Assembly (NCBI GenBank): GCA_902552985.1
Contig: CACDII010000003.1
Coordinates: 62,001 to 126,000, forward strand
Length of the DNA: 64,000 nucleotides
Direction: 5' to 3'
From: an uncultured Pelagibacteraceae bacterium
GTDB taxonomy: Bacteria; Pseudomonadota; Alphaproteobacteria; Pelagibacterales; Pelagibacteraceae
The notes beneath the pieces were generated by a model. It saw only the letters and a program-made list of their open reading frames with translations. It was not told the DNA's origin and made no database searches. Shown here in pieces: positions 30,372 to 40,691 of the stretch (position 1 is its first letter; each line of letters opens with the position of its first letter). The translations under genes and the position numbers were made by a program.

Positions 30372-31469
30372 TGGATTCTGAATTTTTAACTCACAAAACC
30401 GAAATAGAAAAAATTTTACAGAGAATTAAGGAGTATCTTTGATAAAAATAAAATTTACATTAAGCTAGAAGAAAATAATAAAAAAGTTTTAGAAACTGAT
30501 TTTTGGAAAGATAGATTATCAGCGCAAAAAATAATAAAAGAAAAAAAGCTACAAGAAGATCTGGTAGTTTCATATGAAAATTCAAAGAAAGAAATTAAAG
30601 AGCTCTTTGAATTATACGAACTTGCTTTTGAAGAAAAAAATCAAGCAGTCATCTTAGAAACATTAAAAAAAGTTCAACAACTAAAAGATAAATCAAAAAA
30701 AAATGAAACTAAATGTTTCTTATCGAAGGAAAGCGATGGCTTAGATTGCTATTTAGAAATACATGCCGGTGCAGGAGGTACAGAAAGTCAAGATTGGGCT
30801 GATATGCTGAGACGAATGTATATGAAATGGGCTTCAAGTAAAAATTTTAAATCTAATCTTATTAGCGAACATAAGGGAGATGAAGCTGGTATTAAATCTT
30901 CTACTATTAAAATTGAAGGTGATTACATATATGGTTTACTTAAATCTGAATCTGGAATTCATAGATTGGTAAGAATCTCTCCATTTGATTCTGGAGCGAG
31001 AAGACATACAAGTTTTGCAAGTGTTTGGGTTTATCCTATTGTTGATGAAAATATAGATATAAATATTAAAGAAAGTGAATTGAGAATAGACACTTATAGA
31101 TCTAGTGGAGCTGGAGGCCAGCATGTTAATACAACTGATAGTGCAGTTAGAATTACTCATATTCCAACAAAAATTGTTGTACAATGTCAGAACGAAAGAT
31201 CTCAGCATAAAAATAAAGAAACTTGCATGAACATGTTGAAAGCAAGATTATATGATTTTGAGATTAAAAAAAGAGAACAAGAAACAAAAAATATTGAAAG
31301 TTCAAAATCTGAAATTGGGTGGGGACATCAAATAAGATCATATGTTCTTCATCCATATAGGTTGGTTAAAGACAATAGAACAAGTTATGAAAGTTCAAAT
31401 CCTGATAAAGTTTTAGATGGAGAAATTGACGATTTTTTAGAAAGTTCCTTATACAAAATAAATGTTTAA
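30371..31469 (+). CDS. prfB: Peptide chain release factor 2 (programmed +1 frameshift)
   Basis: Zero-frame MDSEFLTHKTEIEKILQRIKEYL then in-frame TGA at 30440; shifting +1 gives DKNKIYIKLEENN... through the RF2 GGQ motif (SSGAGGQHVNTTDSAVR) to 31469. Confidence 0.95.
30430..30442 (+). promoter_or_regulatory. prfB: prfB +1 programmed frameshift element: GGAGTAT CTT TGA with SD-like AGGAG
   Basis: ...AAGGAGTATCTTTGAT...: SD-like AAGGAG then slippery CTT (30437-30439) and TGA (30440-30442), matching the known RF2 element. Confidence 0.95.
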
Positions 31470-33669
31470 AAAAACTATTATAATATTTTTATATATATTA
31501 ATTTTTATATTATTAAGCCTTGTTTATTTAACCTATTTTGGAATTGAAACAAAAAGATTTAATCAAGCTATCAAAGAAAAAATTTTAGAAAATAATAATA
31601 AAATTAATATTGAACTAAATAAAGTTAAAATTGTCTTAAATCCTGTAAATTTTACAATTGCAGTAAAAACAAAAAACCCAGATATAATTGTTGAAAATAA
31701 GAAGATTAATTTAAAAAAAATTAGTGCAAATTTATCCTTAGGCGCTTTATTTAAAAAAGAATTTTCGATTAAAAATGCAAAGATATCTACAAAAGAGAAT
31801 AATTTAAAAGAAATATTAGATGTAGCGAGAATTATTCAAAATTCACCACAATTATTTATTATAGATAAAATGATTAAAGCAGGCAGAGTTTCTGCTGATA
31901 TTGATTTTAACTTTGATGACAAGGGGAAATTAGTAAAAAATTATAATATTAAAGGATTAGTTAAAGATGGAAAGGTCAGATTACTAAATAAAAAAAATAT
32001 TAGTAAAATTAATTTAAATTTTGATATTGATGATAAAAAATATTTATTAGAAAATTTAATAATAGAGTATGAAAAAGTAAAAATTTCATCTAGGAAAATA
32101 AAAATTAATAATAAAGACAATTTTTTTTTATTTGAAGGTGATTTTTCAAGTTTTAAAGGATCAAATAATTCTAACTTATTAACTTTAATTCTAAAAAACG
32201 ATTTAAAAAATCTTGGAATAGATAAATTAAATTTTACTTCTAATAATAATTTTTCCTTTAAATTAAGTAAAAAAATTAAAGTTTCAAATTTAAAAATTAA
32301 TTCTACAATTGATTTACACAATTTGATTTACAAAAAAAAAAATGATTTTTTAAAAAAATATATTTCGAACTATGATAATATTATTGAACTAGTTGATCAT
32401 AAAATTGAATTATCTTTAGATAAAAAAAAGTTAGCTATTAAAGGAAATGGTAAATTTTTAATTGATAATAATCCTGATAAAATTAATTATGAGGTTAAAT
32501 CAAATAAAGATAAGTATAATTTTAATAGTCAAATAGAATTAAATAACGTTCCTTTAAAAATAAAATTATTTAATTATATAAAAAAAGAAAAAGTAAATTC
32601 ATCATTATATTTAGAAGGGTTATATGAAAAAAATAAAAAGACTTATTTGAAGGAAATTTATTTAAAAGAGGCAGAAAATGGTTTTAAGATAAAAGGACTT
32701 AGTTTAAATCAAGACTACAAAATCAATTTTATTGAAGAAATATCTCTTAATTTTTTAAATGAGAATAAAAAGAAAAATAAAATATTGCTTCGAAAAAATA
32801 AAAAAAACTATGAATTATCTGGAAAATCTTTTGATGGAACTTATCTTTTAAACGAGCTTTTAAATTCTGAAAATGAAGGGAATCCTATTAATATTTTAAA
32901 TAAATTTAACTCAATTGTTAAAATTAATTTAACCAAAGTATTTATTGATGATGTTAATTACTTAAATAACCTCAGTGGAATATTAAAATTTAAAAAAAGC
33001 AATTTAAAAACTGCAGATTTAAAGGCTCATTTTCCTAAAAATAGAAAGCTTACTTTCACTATAAAAACAAACCAAATGGATGAAAAAATTACAACATTAT
33101 TTTCTGAATATGCAAAACCATTAGTTCAAAGATATAAATTTATAAAAGGGTTTGAAGAAGGAAATATTGATTTTCAATCAGTCAAAAAACAAAACATATC
33201 AAATTCCCAACTTAAAATTTATGATTTTAAATTAAAAGAGGTACCAGCATTAACTAAAATTCTTACTTTAGCATCATTACAGGGCATAGCTGATTTATTA
33301 ACTGGAGAAGGAATTAGATTTAATGAATTTGATATGAAGTTTAAAAATGAAAAGAAAGTAATGACGATTGAAGAAGTGTATGCGATTGGACCAGCTATTT
33401 CGGTTTTGATGGATGGATATGTGCAGCCTAATGAACTGATTAGTCTAAGAGGAACATTGGTCCCTGCAACTACATTAAATAAAGTTGTAGGATCTATACC
33501 TTTCTTAGGAAATATTCTAGTAGGTAAGAAAGTAGGAGAAGGGGTTTTTGGCGTTAGTTTCAAAATTAAAGGTCCACCTAAAAATTTAAAAACAACAGTC
33601 AATCCAATTAAAACATTAACTCCAAGATTTATTACTAGAACTTTAGAAAAAATAAAAAAAGCTAATTAG
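31462..33669 (+). CDS. AsmA-like / DUF3971 C-terminal domain protein
   Basis: N-terminal TM anchor, long beta-rich body, C-terminus FIRG-like VPALTKILTLASLQGIADLLTGEGIRFNEFD...GYVQPNELISLRGTLVPATTLNKVVGSIPFLGNIL. Confidence 0.85.
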   Translation: MFKKTIIIFLYILIFILLSLVYLTYFGIETKRFNQAIKEKILENNNKINIELNKVKIVLNPVNFTIAVKTKNPDIIVENKKINLKKISANLSLGALFKKEFSIKNAKISTKENNLKEILDVARIIQNSPQLFIIDKMIKAGRVSADIDFNFDDKGKLVKNYNIKGLVKDGKVRLLNKKNISKINLNFDIDDKKYLLENLIIEYEKVKISSRKIKINNKDNFFLFEGDFSSFKGSNNSNLLTLILKNDLKNLGIDKLNFTSNNNFSFKLSKKIKVSNLKINSTIDLHNLIYKKKNDFLKKYISNYDNIIELVDHKIELSLDKKKLAIKGNGKFLIDNNPDKINYEVKSNKDKYNFNSQIELNNVPLKIKLFNYIKKEKVNSSLYLEGLYEKNKKTYLKEIYLKEAENGFKIKGLSLNQDYKINFIEEISLNFLNENKKKNKILLRKNKKNYELSGKSFDGTYLLNELLNSENEGNPINILNKFNSIVKINLTKVFIDDVNYLNNLSGILKFKKSNLKTADLKAHFPKNRKLTFTIKTNQMDEKITTLFSEYAKPLVQRYKFIKGFEEGNIDFQSVKKQNISNSQLKIYDFKLKEVPALTKILTLASLQGIADLLTGEGIRFNEFDMKFKNEKKVMTIEEVYAIGPAISVLMDGYVQPNELISLRGTLVPATTLNKVVGSIPFLGNILVGKKVGEGVFGVSFKIKGPPKNLKTTVNPIKTLTPRFITRTLEKIKKAN

Positions 33670-34901
33670 GTTAATTTCAAAATTACGTGATTTTTCTTAC
33701 CATGGGAAAGTTTAAGCATTTTTTTGTTATCGAAATTATCTATCGAGATTTTTAATTTATCGTCTTCTACAGCTATATTATTTAATTTTATACCTTTGTT
33801 TTTAATTGTTCTTCTTACTTCGCTTTTAGAACCAAGTAAGTTTGCTATAACAACCAAGTCTACAATATTTAAACCATTAGATATATCATTACTGTTTATT
33901 TTTATAACGGGCAGATCATCTCCTATTGATCCTTTTTCAAAAGTATTTTTTGCAGTTTTTTCTGCATTAGCAGCAGCAACTTTTCCATGTAATAATGAGG
34001 TAGCTTCATTTGCTAAAATAATTTTTAATTTGTTTATATTTTCGTTTTTTAATTTCTCAATTTTATTTAATTCTAAATCTGTAAACATTTTTAAAAATTT
34101 TATTACATCTCTATCGTCAGTATTTCTCCAAAATTGCCAATAGTCGTAAGTAGATAAAAGTTTATTGTCTAGCCAAACTGCACCTTTTTCAGTTTTTCCC
34201 ATTTTGGCTCCTGAAGCCAAAGTTATTAATGGAGTTGTTAGCCCAAAGACTTGTTTGCTGGAATATCTTTTTATAAGTTCCACACCGTTAACGATATTAC
34301 CCCATTGATCTGAGCCACCTATTTGCATTAAACAATTTTTACTTTTATTTAGTTCAAGAAAGTCATAAGCTTGTAAGATCATATAATTAAATTCCATATA
34401 GCTAAGCGATTGTTCTCTTTCCAATCTTAGTTTCACACTATCGAAGCTTAACATTTTATTAATTGTAAAATGTTTTCCAATTTCCCTTAAAAATTTTATA
34501 TAATTCAATTTACCAAGCCATTTGTAGTTATTTACAAAAATAGGTTTTAATTTTGAGTTTGTTGTTTTTAAATATATTTTAAAAACTTTTTCAATATTTT
34601 TAATATTTTTTTCAATTTGTTTTTCTGAAAGAATTTTTCTAGTTTCCTCTTTGCCAGAAGGATCTCCGATTCTTGTTGTTCCTCCACCCAATAAAACAAT
34701 TGGCTGATGACCATGTTTTTGTAATAATCTTAAGCACATTATTTGCAGTAAGCTCCCAACATGCAGACTAGGTGCAGTACAATCAAATCCTATATAAGCT
34801 CTAATTTTTTTTTTATTCATCAATTGTTCCAATTCTTCCGAATTAGTACATTGATTAAAATATTCTCTTTCCCTGAACTCGTTTAGAAATGAATTTTCCA
34901 T
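33666..34901 (-). CDS. tyrS: Tyrosyl-tRNA synthetase
   Basis: IGFDCTAPSLHVGSL, GGSDQWGNI, KMGKTEKGAVWLD; S4 C-terminus. Confidence 0.98.
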   Translation of the reverse strand: MENSFLNEFREREYFNQCTNSEELEQLMNKKKIRAYIGFDCTAPSLHVGSLLQIMCLRLLQKHGHQPIVLLGGGTTRIGDPSGKEETRKILSEKQIEKNIKNIEKVFKIYLKTTNSKLKPIFVNNYKWLGKLNYIKFLREIGKHFTINKMLSFDSVKLRLEREQSLSYMEFNYMILQAYDFLELNKSKNCLMQIGGSDQWGNIVNGVELIKRYSSKQVFGLTTPLITLASGAKMGKTEKGAVWLDNKLLSTYDYWQFWRNTDDRDVIKFLKMFTDLELNKIEKLKNENINKLKIILANEATSLLHGKVAAANAEKTAKNTFEKGSIGDDLPVIKINSNDISNGLNIVDLVVIANLLGSKSEVRRTIKNKGIKLNNIAVEDDKLKISIDNFDNKKMLKLSHGKKNHVILKLT

Positions 34902-34957
34902 ATTTTTAAAAAAAAGTGTAGAATCAATATACTTTATTTAAAATAATTAAAAAATAT

Positions 34958-36061
34958 ATGAATAAAACCTATTATAGCCTTGGTTTAATGAGCGGAACCT
35001 CAGGCGATGGAATAGATGCATCCTTAGCTATTTCTGATGGTAAAACGAAATTAGATATAATTGACAATAAATATGAAGGGTATTCAAATGATATTTGTGA
35101 AGAATTTCACGAATTAAAGGGAAAGATTCACAAAATAGAGGATATTGAAAAATTTTCTAAAGAATTAAAGGATCTAGAAAGAAAACTAACACTTAATAAC
35201 TCTACTGCAGTTGAAGTTATGAAAGATAGATTATTTAAGAAAAAAAAGGAAAAAATTGATTTAGTAGGATTTCATGGTCAAACAATTTTACATCTTCCGG
35301 AAAAAAAATTTTCATTACAATTAGGAGATGCTAAACTTTTATCTCAAATAACGAATACAAAAGTTATTTATAAGTTTAGGGAAAATGATCTAAAAAATGG
35401 AGGACAAGGAGCACCACTTGCTCCAATTTTTCATAAGTTACTAATCAATAATAAAAAACTTGAACTTCCAACAATAATATTGAATCTAGGAGGAATAGCA
35501 AATATTACATCAGTTGATAAAAATAATAAAATTTCTAGTCAAGATATTGGTCCAGGAAATTGTCTTATAGATAATTGGATTAGGTTAAATTCTAAGAATT
35601 TATTTTTTGATGAAGAAGGAAGTCTTGCTAGATCAGGCAAAATAAATAAAATAATACTAAATCAATCTTTAGAAAATTTTTATGATAATCAAGTTAGTAA
35701 AAAAAAATCTTTTGACACTAGAGATTTTGATTTATCTTTTGTAAGAGGTTTATCTTTAGAAGATGGTGCAGCAACATTAACAGAATTTACAGCAGATATA
35801 TGTTCAAAAAAAATTACTAATGGCAACGTTTATGTTTGTGGAGGTGGTAGAAAAAATAATTATTTAATTGAAAGAATAAAAAAAAAAATATCTAATAAGA
35901 TTGATACAATCGACACTCTTGGTATAGATGGAGATTTTGTAGAGTCTCAAGCCTTCGCATATCTTGCAATAAGATCTTATCTTAATTTACCAATCTCTTT
36001 TCCAGAAACAACAGGATGTAATAATCCATGTTCTGGTGGAGAGTTGATTGGAAAGAATTAA
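34958..36061 (+). CDS. anmK: Anhydro-N-acetylmuramic acid kinase
   Basis: GLMSGTSGDGIDA, FHGQTILH, NLGGIANIT, CGGGRKN. Confidence 0.97.
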   Translation: MNKTYYSLGLMSGTSGDGIDASLAISDGKTKLDIIDNKYEGYSNDICEEFHELKGKIHKIEDIEKFSKELKDLERKLTLNNSTAVEVMKDRLFKKKKEKIDLVGFHGQTILHLPEKKFSLQLGDAKLLSQITNTKVIYKFRENDLKNGGQGAPLAPIFHKLLINNKKLELPTIILNLGGIANITSVDKNNKISSQDIGPGNCLIDNWIRLNSKNLFFDEEGSLARSGKINKIILNQSLENFYDNQVSKKKSFDTRDFDLSFVRGLSLEDGAATLTEFTADICSKKITNGNVYVCGGGRKNNYLIERIKKKISNKIDTIDTLGIDGDFVESQAFAYLAIRSYLNLPISFPETTGCNNPCSGGELIGKN

Positions 36062-36714
36062 AAAAGAGTTGTTTCTTTTTTAAGATATTTATCTAACGTC
36101 TTCACTAAATCGCTTTCAGATTTAGTAAAAAAATGATTAGCATCTGGAACTGATTGGAATTCTACTTTTATTCCTTTTTGTGAACTGAGTCTTTTATCCA
36201 TCTCCGATATATGACTGTATGGAACTAATTCATCCTTTTTTCCATAAACTACCAAACCTGAGGTAGGACAGGGAGATAAAAAAGAAAAGTCATAAACATT
36301 AGGTTGAGGTGAAATTGCAATAAATCTATTTATTTCTGGTCTTCTCATTAGCAATTGCATTGCTATTAATGAACCAAAAGAAAAACCAGATATCCAACAT
36401 TGTGAATTATCGAAATTTTCTCTTTCTAACCAGTCTAGAGCCGCTGCTGCATCGGCTAATTCTCCTTGTCCATTATCAAATTCTCCATCACTTTTTCCTA
36501 CACCTCTAAAATTAACTCTACAAACTGAAAAATTATTATCTACAAATGCGTTAAAAGTTTCCACAACTACTTTGTTGTTCATCGTTCCTCCATATTGAGG
36601 ATGTGGCTGTAAAACTAATGCAATTGGAGAAATATTTTTTTTACTTTTAAAATATTTTGCTTCTAACCTTCCAGCTGGGCCTGGTATAAAAATTTCAACA
36701 ATTTTATTATCCAT
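36058..36714 (-). CDS. Alpha/beta hydrolase
   Basis: VLQPHPQYGGTMNNKVV, NFRGVGKSDG, SGFSFGSLIA, DANHFF catalytic motifs. Confidence 0.9.
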   Translation of the reverse strand: MDNKIVEIFIPGPAGRLEAKYFKSKKNISPIALVLQPHPQYGGTMNNKVVVETFNAFVDNNFSVCRVNFRGVGKSDGEFDNGQGELADAAAALDWLERENFDNSQCWISGFSFGSLIAMQLLMRRPEINRFIAISPQPNVYDFSFLSPCPTSGLVVYGKKDELVPYSHISEMDKRLSSQKGIKVEFQSVPDANHFFTKSESDLVKTLDKYLKKETTLF

Positions 36715-36797
36715 AAAGATTGATTATTATTCTCAAGTAATAATTATATTTTTCTATCAAAATTGAGCGACAAAAAGCAAGTCCTTAAATAAGTTAT

Positions 36798-36822
36798 AAA
36801 CTTGACTAAAATACTCAGGTAT
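36798..36822 (+). promoter_or_regulatory. Putative IscR type-1 operator upstream of iscR-suf operon
   Basis: AAACTTGACTAAAATACTCAGGTAT fits 23/25 positions of the E. coli type-1 IscR consensus ATASYYGACTRWWWYAGTCRRSTAT by hand alignment. Confidence 0.75.
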
Positions 36823-36848
36823 ATATAAAGCCTTAAATTGCAAGGAAT

Positions 36849-37271
36849 ATGAAATTATCAAGTAAAGGAAGGTATGCCGTAATGGCTCTAGCGGATCTTG
36901 CTAAGTTTGATCCTAATGAGCCAGTTTCTCTTAGAGATATATCTCTAAGACAAGGAATTTCTTTACTTTATTTGGAACAATTATTCTTAAAACTAAAAAA
37001 AAATAAAATCGTTAAGAGCGTAAGAGGAAACAAAGGAGGATATGTTTTAAATAAGAATGCGTCTGACATAAAAATTTCTGAAGTATTTTTTGCAGTAGAA
37101 GAAAAAATTAAAACTATTGGATGTGAAAAACATTCTAAAAAAGGATGTAATGGAAAAAGCGTTAAATGTATTACTCACAACCTTTGGGATGAGCTTGAAG
37201 TTTATATTAATAGTTTTTTTGAAAGAAAAAAAATAAGTGATTTAATAAATGAAAAAGATAATAGAATTTAA
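36849..37271 (+). CDS. iscR: Rrf2-family Fe-S regulator IscR
   Basis: MKLSSKGRYAVMALADLA; Cys cluster IGCEKHSKKGCNGKSVKCITHNLWDEL; immediately upstream of sufB. Confidence 0.93.
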   Translation: MKLSSKGRYAVMALADLAKFDPNEPVSLRDISLRQGISLLYLEQLFLKLKKNKIVKSVRGNKGGYVLNKNASDIKISEVFFAVEEKIKTIGCEKHSKKGCNGKSVKCITHNLWDELEVYINSFFERKKISDLINEKDNRI

Positions 37272-38708
37272 ATGAGAGAAAAAGAGTTAAATAAATTAAA
37301 AGATTACAAGTATGGTTTTACTACTGATATTGAGAATATTAGAGCACCCAAAGGTTTGAATAAGGAGGTTATCGAATTTATATCAAAAGCAAAAAAAGAA
37401 CCCAAGTGGATGTTAGATTGGAGAATGAAAGCTTTTGAAAGATTAAAAAATTTGAAAGAGCCAAATTGGCAAAAACCAAAATATCCAAAAATTGATTATC
37501 AAGATATTTATTATTATTCAGCACCCAAGAGTGCAAGTGAAAAACCAAAAAATTTAGATGAACTAGATCCAAAACTTTTAGAAACTTATAAAAAACTTGG
37601 TATTCCACTCCAGGAACAACAAAGGCTTAATGGTATCGCTGTAGACGCAGTGTTCGACTCTGTTTCCGTTGCCACTACATTTAAAGATAAATTAAATGAA
37701 GTTGGTGTAATTTTTTGTTCAATATCCGAGGCAATACAAAAACATCCAGAACTTGTAAAAAAATATCTAGGTTCAGTAATTCCTTTGACAGATCATTATT
37801 TTGCAACATTAAATTCAGCAGTTTTTACAGATGGTTCTTTTGTTTACATTCCAAAAGGAGTTAGATGTCCAATGGAACTTTCAACATATTTTAGAATTAA
37901 TGCTTCCCAAACAGGACAATTTGAAAGAACTTTAATAATTGCTGATGAGGGAAGTTATGTAAGTTATCTAGAAGGATGTACCGCTCCAATGAGAGATGAA
38001 AATCAACTACACGCAGCCAATGTTGAGTTAATCGCATTGGATAATGCTGAAATTAAATATTCAACAGTACAAAATTGGTATCCAGGAGATGAAAACGGAA
38101 AAGGAGGAATATATAATTTTGTTACAAAAAGAGGTTTGTGCAAGGGTAAAAATTCTAAAATTTCATGGACTCAGGTAGAGACAGGGTCCGCAATTACTTG
38201 GAAATATCCTAGCTGCATTTTAAGAGGTGATAATTCAGTTGGAGAATTTTATTCAATTGCGATAACAAACAATCATCAGAAGGCAGACACAGGAACTAAA
38301 ATGATCCATTTAGGAAAAAATACACGAAGTAAAATTATATCAAAAGGTATAAGTGCTGGCTTTTCTGATATGACATATAGAGGTTTAGTTGATATTTCAT
38401 CTAAAGCAAAAAATTCTAGAAATTATACGCAATGCGATTCTTTGCTTATGGGTAATAAATGTGGAGCTCATACAGTACCATATATTAAAAATAAAAATTC
38501 AGACTCTAATATTGCTCACGAAGCAACAACGTCAAAAATAAGTGAAGAGCAATTACATTATTGTCAGCAAAGAGGACTTAATCAAGAAGAGGCTGTTGGT
38601 TTGATAGTAAATGGTTTTTGTAAGGAAGTTTTGCAACAATTACCAATGGAATTTGCTGTAGAGGCACAAAAGCTAGTGGGAATAAGTTTGGAAGGTAGCG
38701 TAGGTTAA
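37272..38708 (+). CDS. sufB: Fe-S cluster scaffold SufB
   Basis: [55 protein letters not shown]. Confidence 0.98.
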   Translation: MREKELNKLKDYKYGFTTDIENIRAPKGLNKEVIEFISKAKKEPKWMLDWRMKAFERLKNLKEPNWQKPKYPKIDYQDIYYYSAPKSASEKPKNLDELDPKLLETYKKLGIPLQEQQRLNGIAVDAVFDSVSVATTFKDKLNEVGVIFCSISEAIQKHPELVKKYLGSVIPLTDHYFATLNSAVFTDGSFVYIPKGVRCPMELSTYFRINASQTGQFERTLIIADEGSYVSYLEGCTAPMRDENQLHAANVELIALDNAEIKYSTVQNWYPGDENGKGGIYNFVTKRGLCKGKNSKISWTQVETGSAITWKYPSCILRGDNSVGEFYSIAITNNHQKADTGTKMIHLGKNTRSKIISKGISAGFSDMTYRGLVDISSKAKNSRNYTQCDSLLMGNKCGAHTVPYIKNKNSDSNIAHEATTSKISEEQLHYCQQRGLNQEEAVGLIVNGFCKEVLQQLPMEFAVEAQKLVGISLEGSVG

Positions 38709-39443
38709 ATGCTTAAAATAAATAACTTAAATGCCAAAGTTGATAAAAAATCCATTTTAAAAGGGTTTACATTGGAAATAAAGCCTGGTGAAGTGCATGC
38801 AATAATGGGTCCAAATGGATCAGGAAAAAGTACTTTATCGAACATATTATCTGGTAAAAAAGGTTATGACGTATCAGGAGAAATTTTATTCGAAAATAAA
38901 GATTTATTTAAATTAGAAACTGAAGAAAGAGCACATAAGGGTATTTTTTTAGCTTTTCAATATCCTCTTGAGATACCCGGGGTAAACACAAATATATTTT
39001 TAAAAACATCTTTAAATGCAATAAAAAAGGCAAGAGGTGAAAAGGAGCTTGATGCTTTAGAATTTTTAAAACTCGTTAAAGAGAAGGCAAAAGAATTAAA
39101 ATTTGATGAAGAAAAATTAAATAGACAATTAAATGTTGGTTTTTCTGGTGGAGAAAAAAAAAAGAACGAAATATTACAAATGTCTATTTTAAATCCTAAA
39201 CTTTCTATTTTAGATGAAACAGACTCAGGTCTAGATATTGATGCGCTTAGAACAGTAGCTGATGGAGTGAATTCTTTAAGAAAAAAAAATAATTCATTTT
39301 TAATCATAACTCACTATCAAAGATTGTTAGACTATATTAAACCAGATTTTGTTCATGTTTTAATGAATGGAAAAATTGCTAAGTCAGGTGGACCTGAGCT
39401 AGCATTAGAACTTGAAAAAAAAGGATATGAAAGTTTTAATTAA
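38709..39443 (+). CDS. sufC: Suf ATPase SufC
   Basis: GPNGSGKSTLSNIL, NVGFSGGEKKKNEILQMS, LDETDSGLDIDAL. Confidence 0.98.
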   Translation: MLKINNLNAKVDKKSILKGFTLEIKPGEVHAIMGPNGSGKSTLSNILSGKKGYDVSGEILFENKDLFKLETEERAHKGIFLAFQYPLEIPGVNTNIFLKTSLNAIKKARGEKELDALEFLKLVKEKAKELKFDEEKLNRQLNVGFSGGEKKKNEILQMSILNPKLSILDETDSGLDIDALRTVADGVNSLRKKNNSFLIITHYQRLLDYIKPDFVHVLMNGKIAKSGGPELALELEKKGYESFN

Positions 39444-40691
39444 ATGACTGATCAATTAAAATTAGATTTTGAAAAAACCTTAAAAAATATTAATTTTTCT
39501 AAAAACGAAATTGAGACTAGGCAAAATTATTTAAATAAATTTTTAAAAAATGGCATTCCTAACAGAAATCTTGAAAATTGGAAATTTTCTGACTTAAGTC
39601 AAATAATAAAAAAAAATATTGGTGAACTTAGTTTTTATAATGACTATTCTTCTTCAAACAAGATTGATAGTTCAATATTTGTAAGCGGATTAGAACAAAA
39701 TAAAATAGTTTTTGTAAACGGGAGAGTAGAAAAAATTGATTTTCAACACGAGGAAAAAGATAAAATTGAAATAATAGAGAATACAGAATTAAATCATAAT
39801 TTAAAAAATATTAATTCTCTTGTAGATTTGAATAATGCATTCACTAATAAACATTTAAAAATTATTATTAAAAATAATTATGAACTAAAAAAACCATTAA
39901 TTATTTACCATTCGACAAACCAAAAAATAAAATCTAAAAATATTAATACAAGATTAGATTTTTTATTAGAGAAAAACAGTTGTTTAAAAATTATTGATAT
40001 ATTTAACGATTCTTCAGAAAAAAATTTTGTGAATATTTTTTATAATTTTGATTTAAAAAAAGACTCAATTTTGAAAAATTATAAAATAGATAAATTAAAA
40101 AATAATAATATTAAATATTCTTATAATAATATAGATCAGGATGACAACAGTGTATCAGAAACATTCATTCTTTCTGCGGGCTCTAGCTTTTTAAAAAATG
40201 AGATAAACTGTAATTTAAGCGGTAAATATTCATCTGCTTTTGTAAATGGAATATTTTCCCTTAAAGATAAAAATCACCATGAAATTAGAACAAGTATTAA
40301 TCATTTAATTGAAAATACAAAAAGTTATCAATTAATTAAAAGTGTATCTGAGGATGATACTAAAGCTGTTTATCAAGGTAAAATTTTTGTGAATTCTAAA
40401 GCGCAAAAAACTGATGGCTATCAATTAAGCAAAGCAATACTTTTAGATGAAAAAACAGAGTTTAATGCGAAGCCAGAATTAGAAATTTATGCTGATGATG
40501 TGAAATGCTCTCACGGATCTGCATCTGGAAGCTTAGATGATAATTCAATATTTTATTTAATGTCCAGAGGTCTTAATTATAAAGAAGCAAAAGAACTACT
40601 TATAAATGGATTTTTATTAGATGTAGTTAATAAAATTACTGATCCAGAAATAAAAAATTTAATAAAAAATACAATAGGATTAAAAGAATGA
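39444..40691 (+). CDS. sufD: Fe-S assembly protein SufD
   Basis: AVYQGKIFVNSKAQKTDGYQLSKAILL, KPELEIYADDVKCSHGSASGSLD. Confidence 0.97.
   Translation: MTDQLKLDFEKTLKNINFSKNEIETRQNYLNKFLKNGIPNRNLENWKFSDLSQIIKKNIGELSFYNDYSSSNKIDSSIFVSGLEQNKIVFVNGRVEKIDFQHEEKDKIEIIENTELNHNLKNINSLVDLNNAFTNKHLKIIIKNNYELKKPLIIYHSTNQKIKSKNINTRLDFLLEKNSCLKIIDIFNDSSEKNFVNIFYNFDLKKDSILKNYKIDKLKNNNIKYSYNNIDQDDNSVSETFILSAGSSFLKNEINCNLSGKYSSAFVNGIFSLKDKNHHEIRTSINHLIENTKSYQLIKSVSEDDTKAVYQGKIFVNSKAQKTDGYQLSKAILLDEKTEFNAKPELEIYADDVKCSHGSASGSLDDNSIFYLMSRGLNYKEAKELLINGFLLDVVNKITDPEIKNLIKNTIGLKE

Noticed and set aside
30804-31469. prfB as a truncated 221-aa gene or a frameshifted pseudogene
   Set aside because: The upstream frame and the AAGGAG-TAT-CTT-TGA element show this is programmed frameshifting, not damage.
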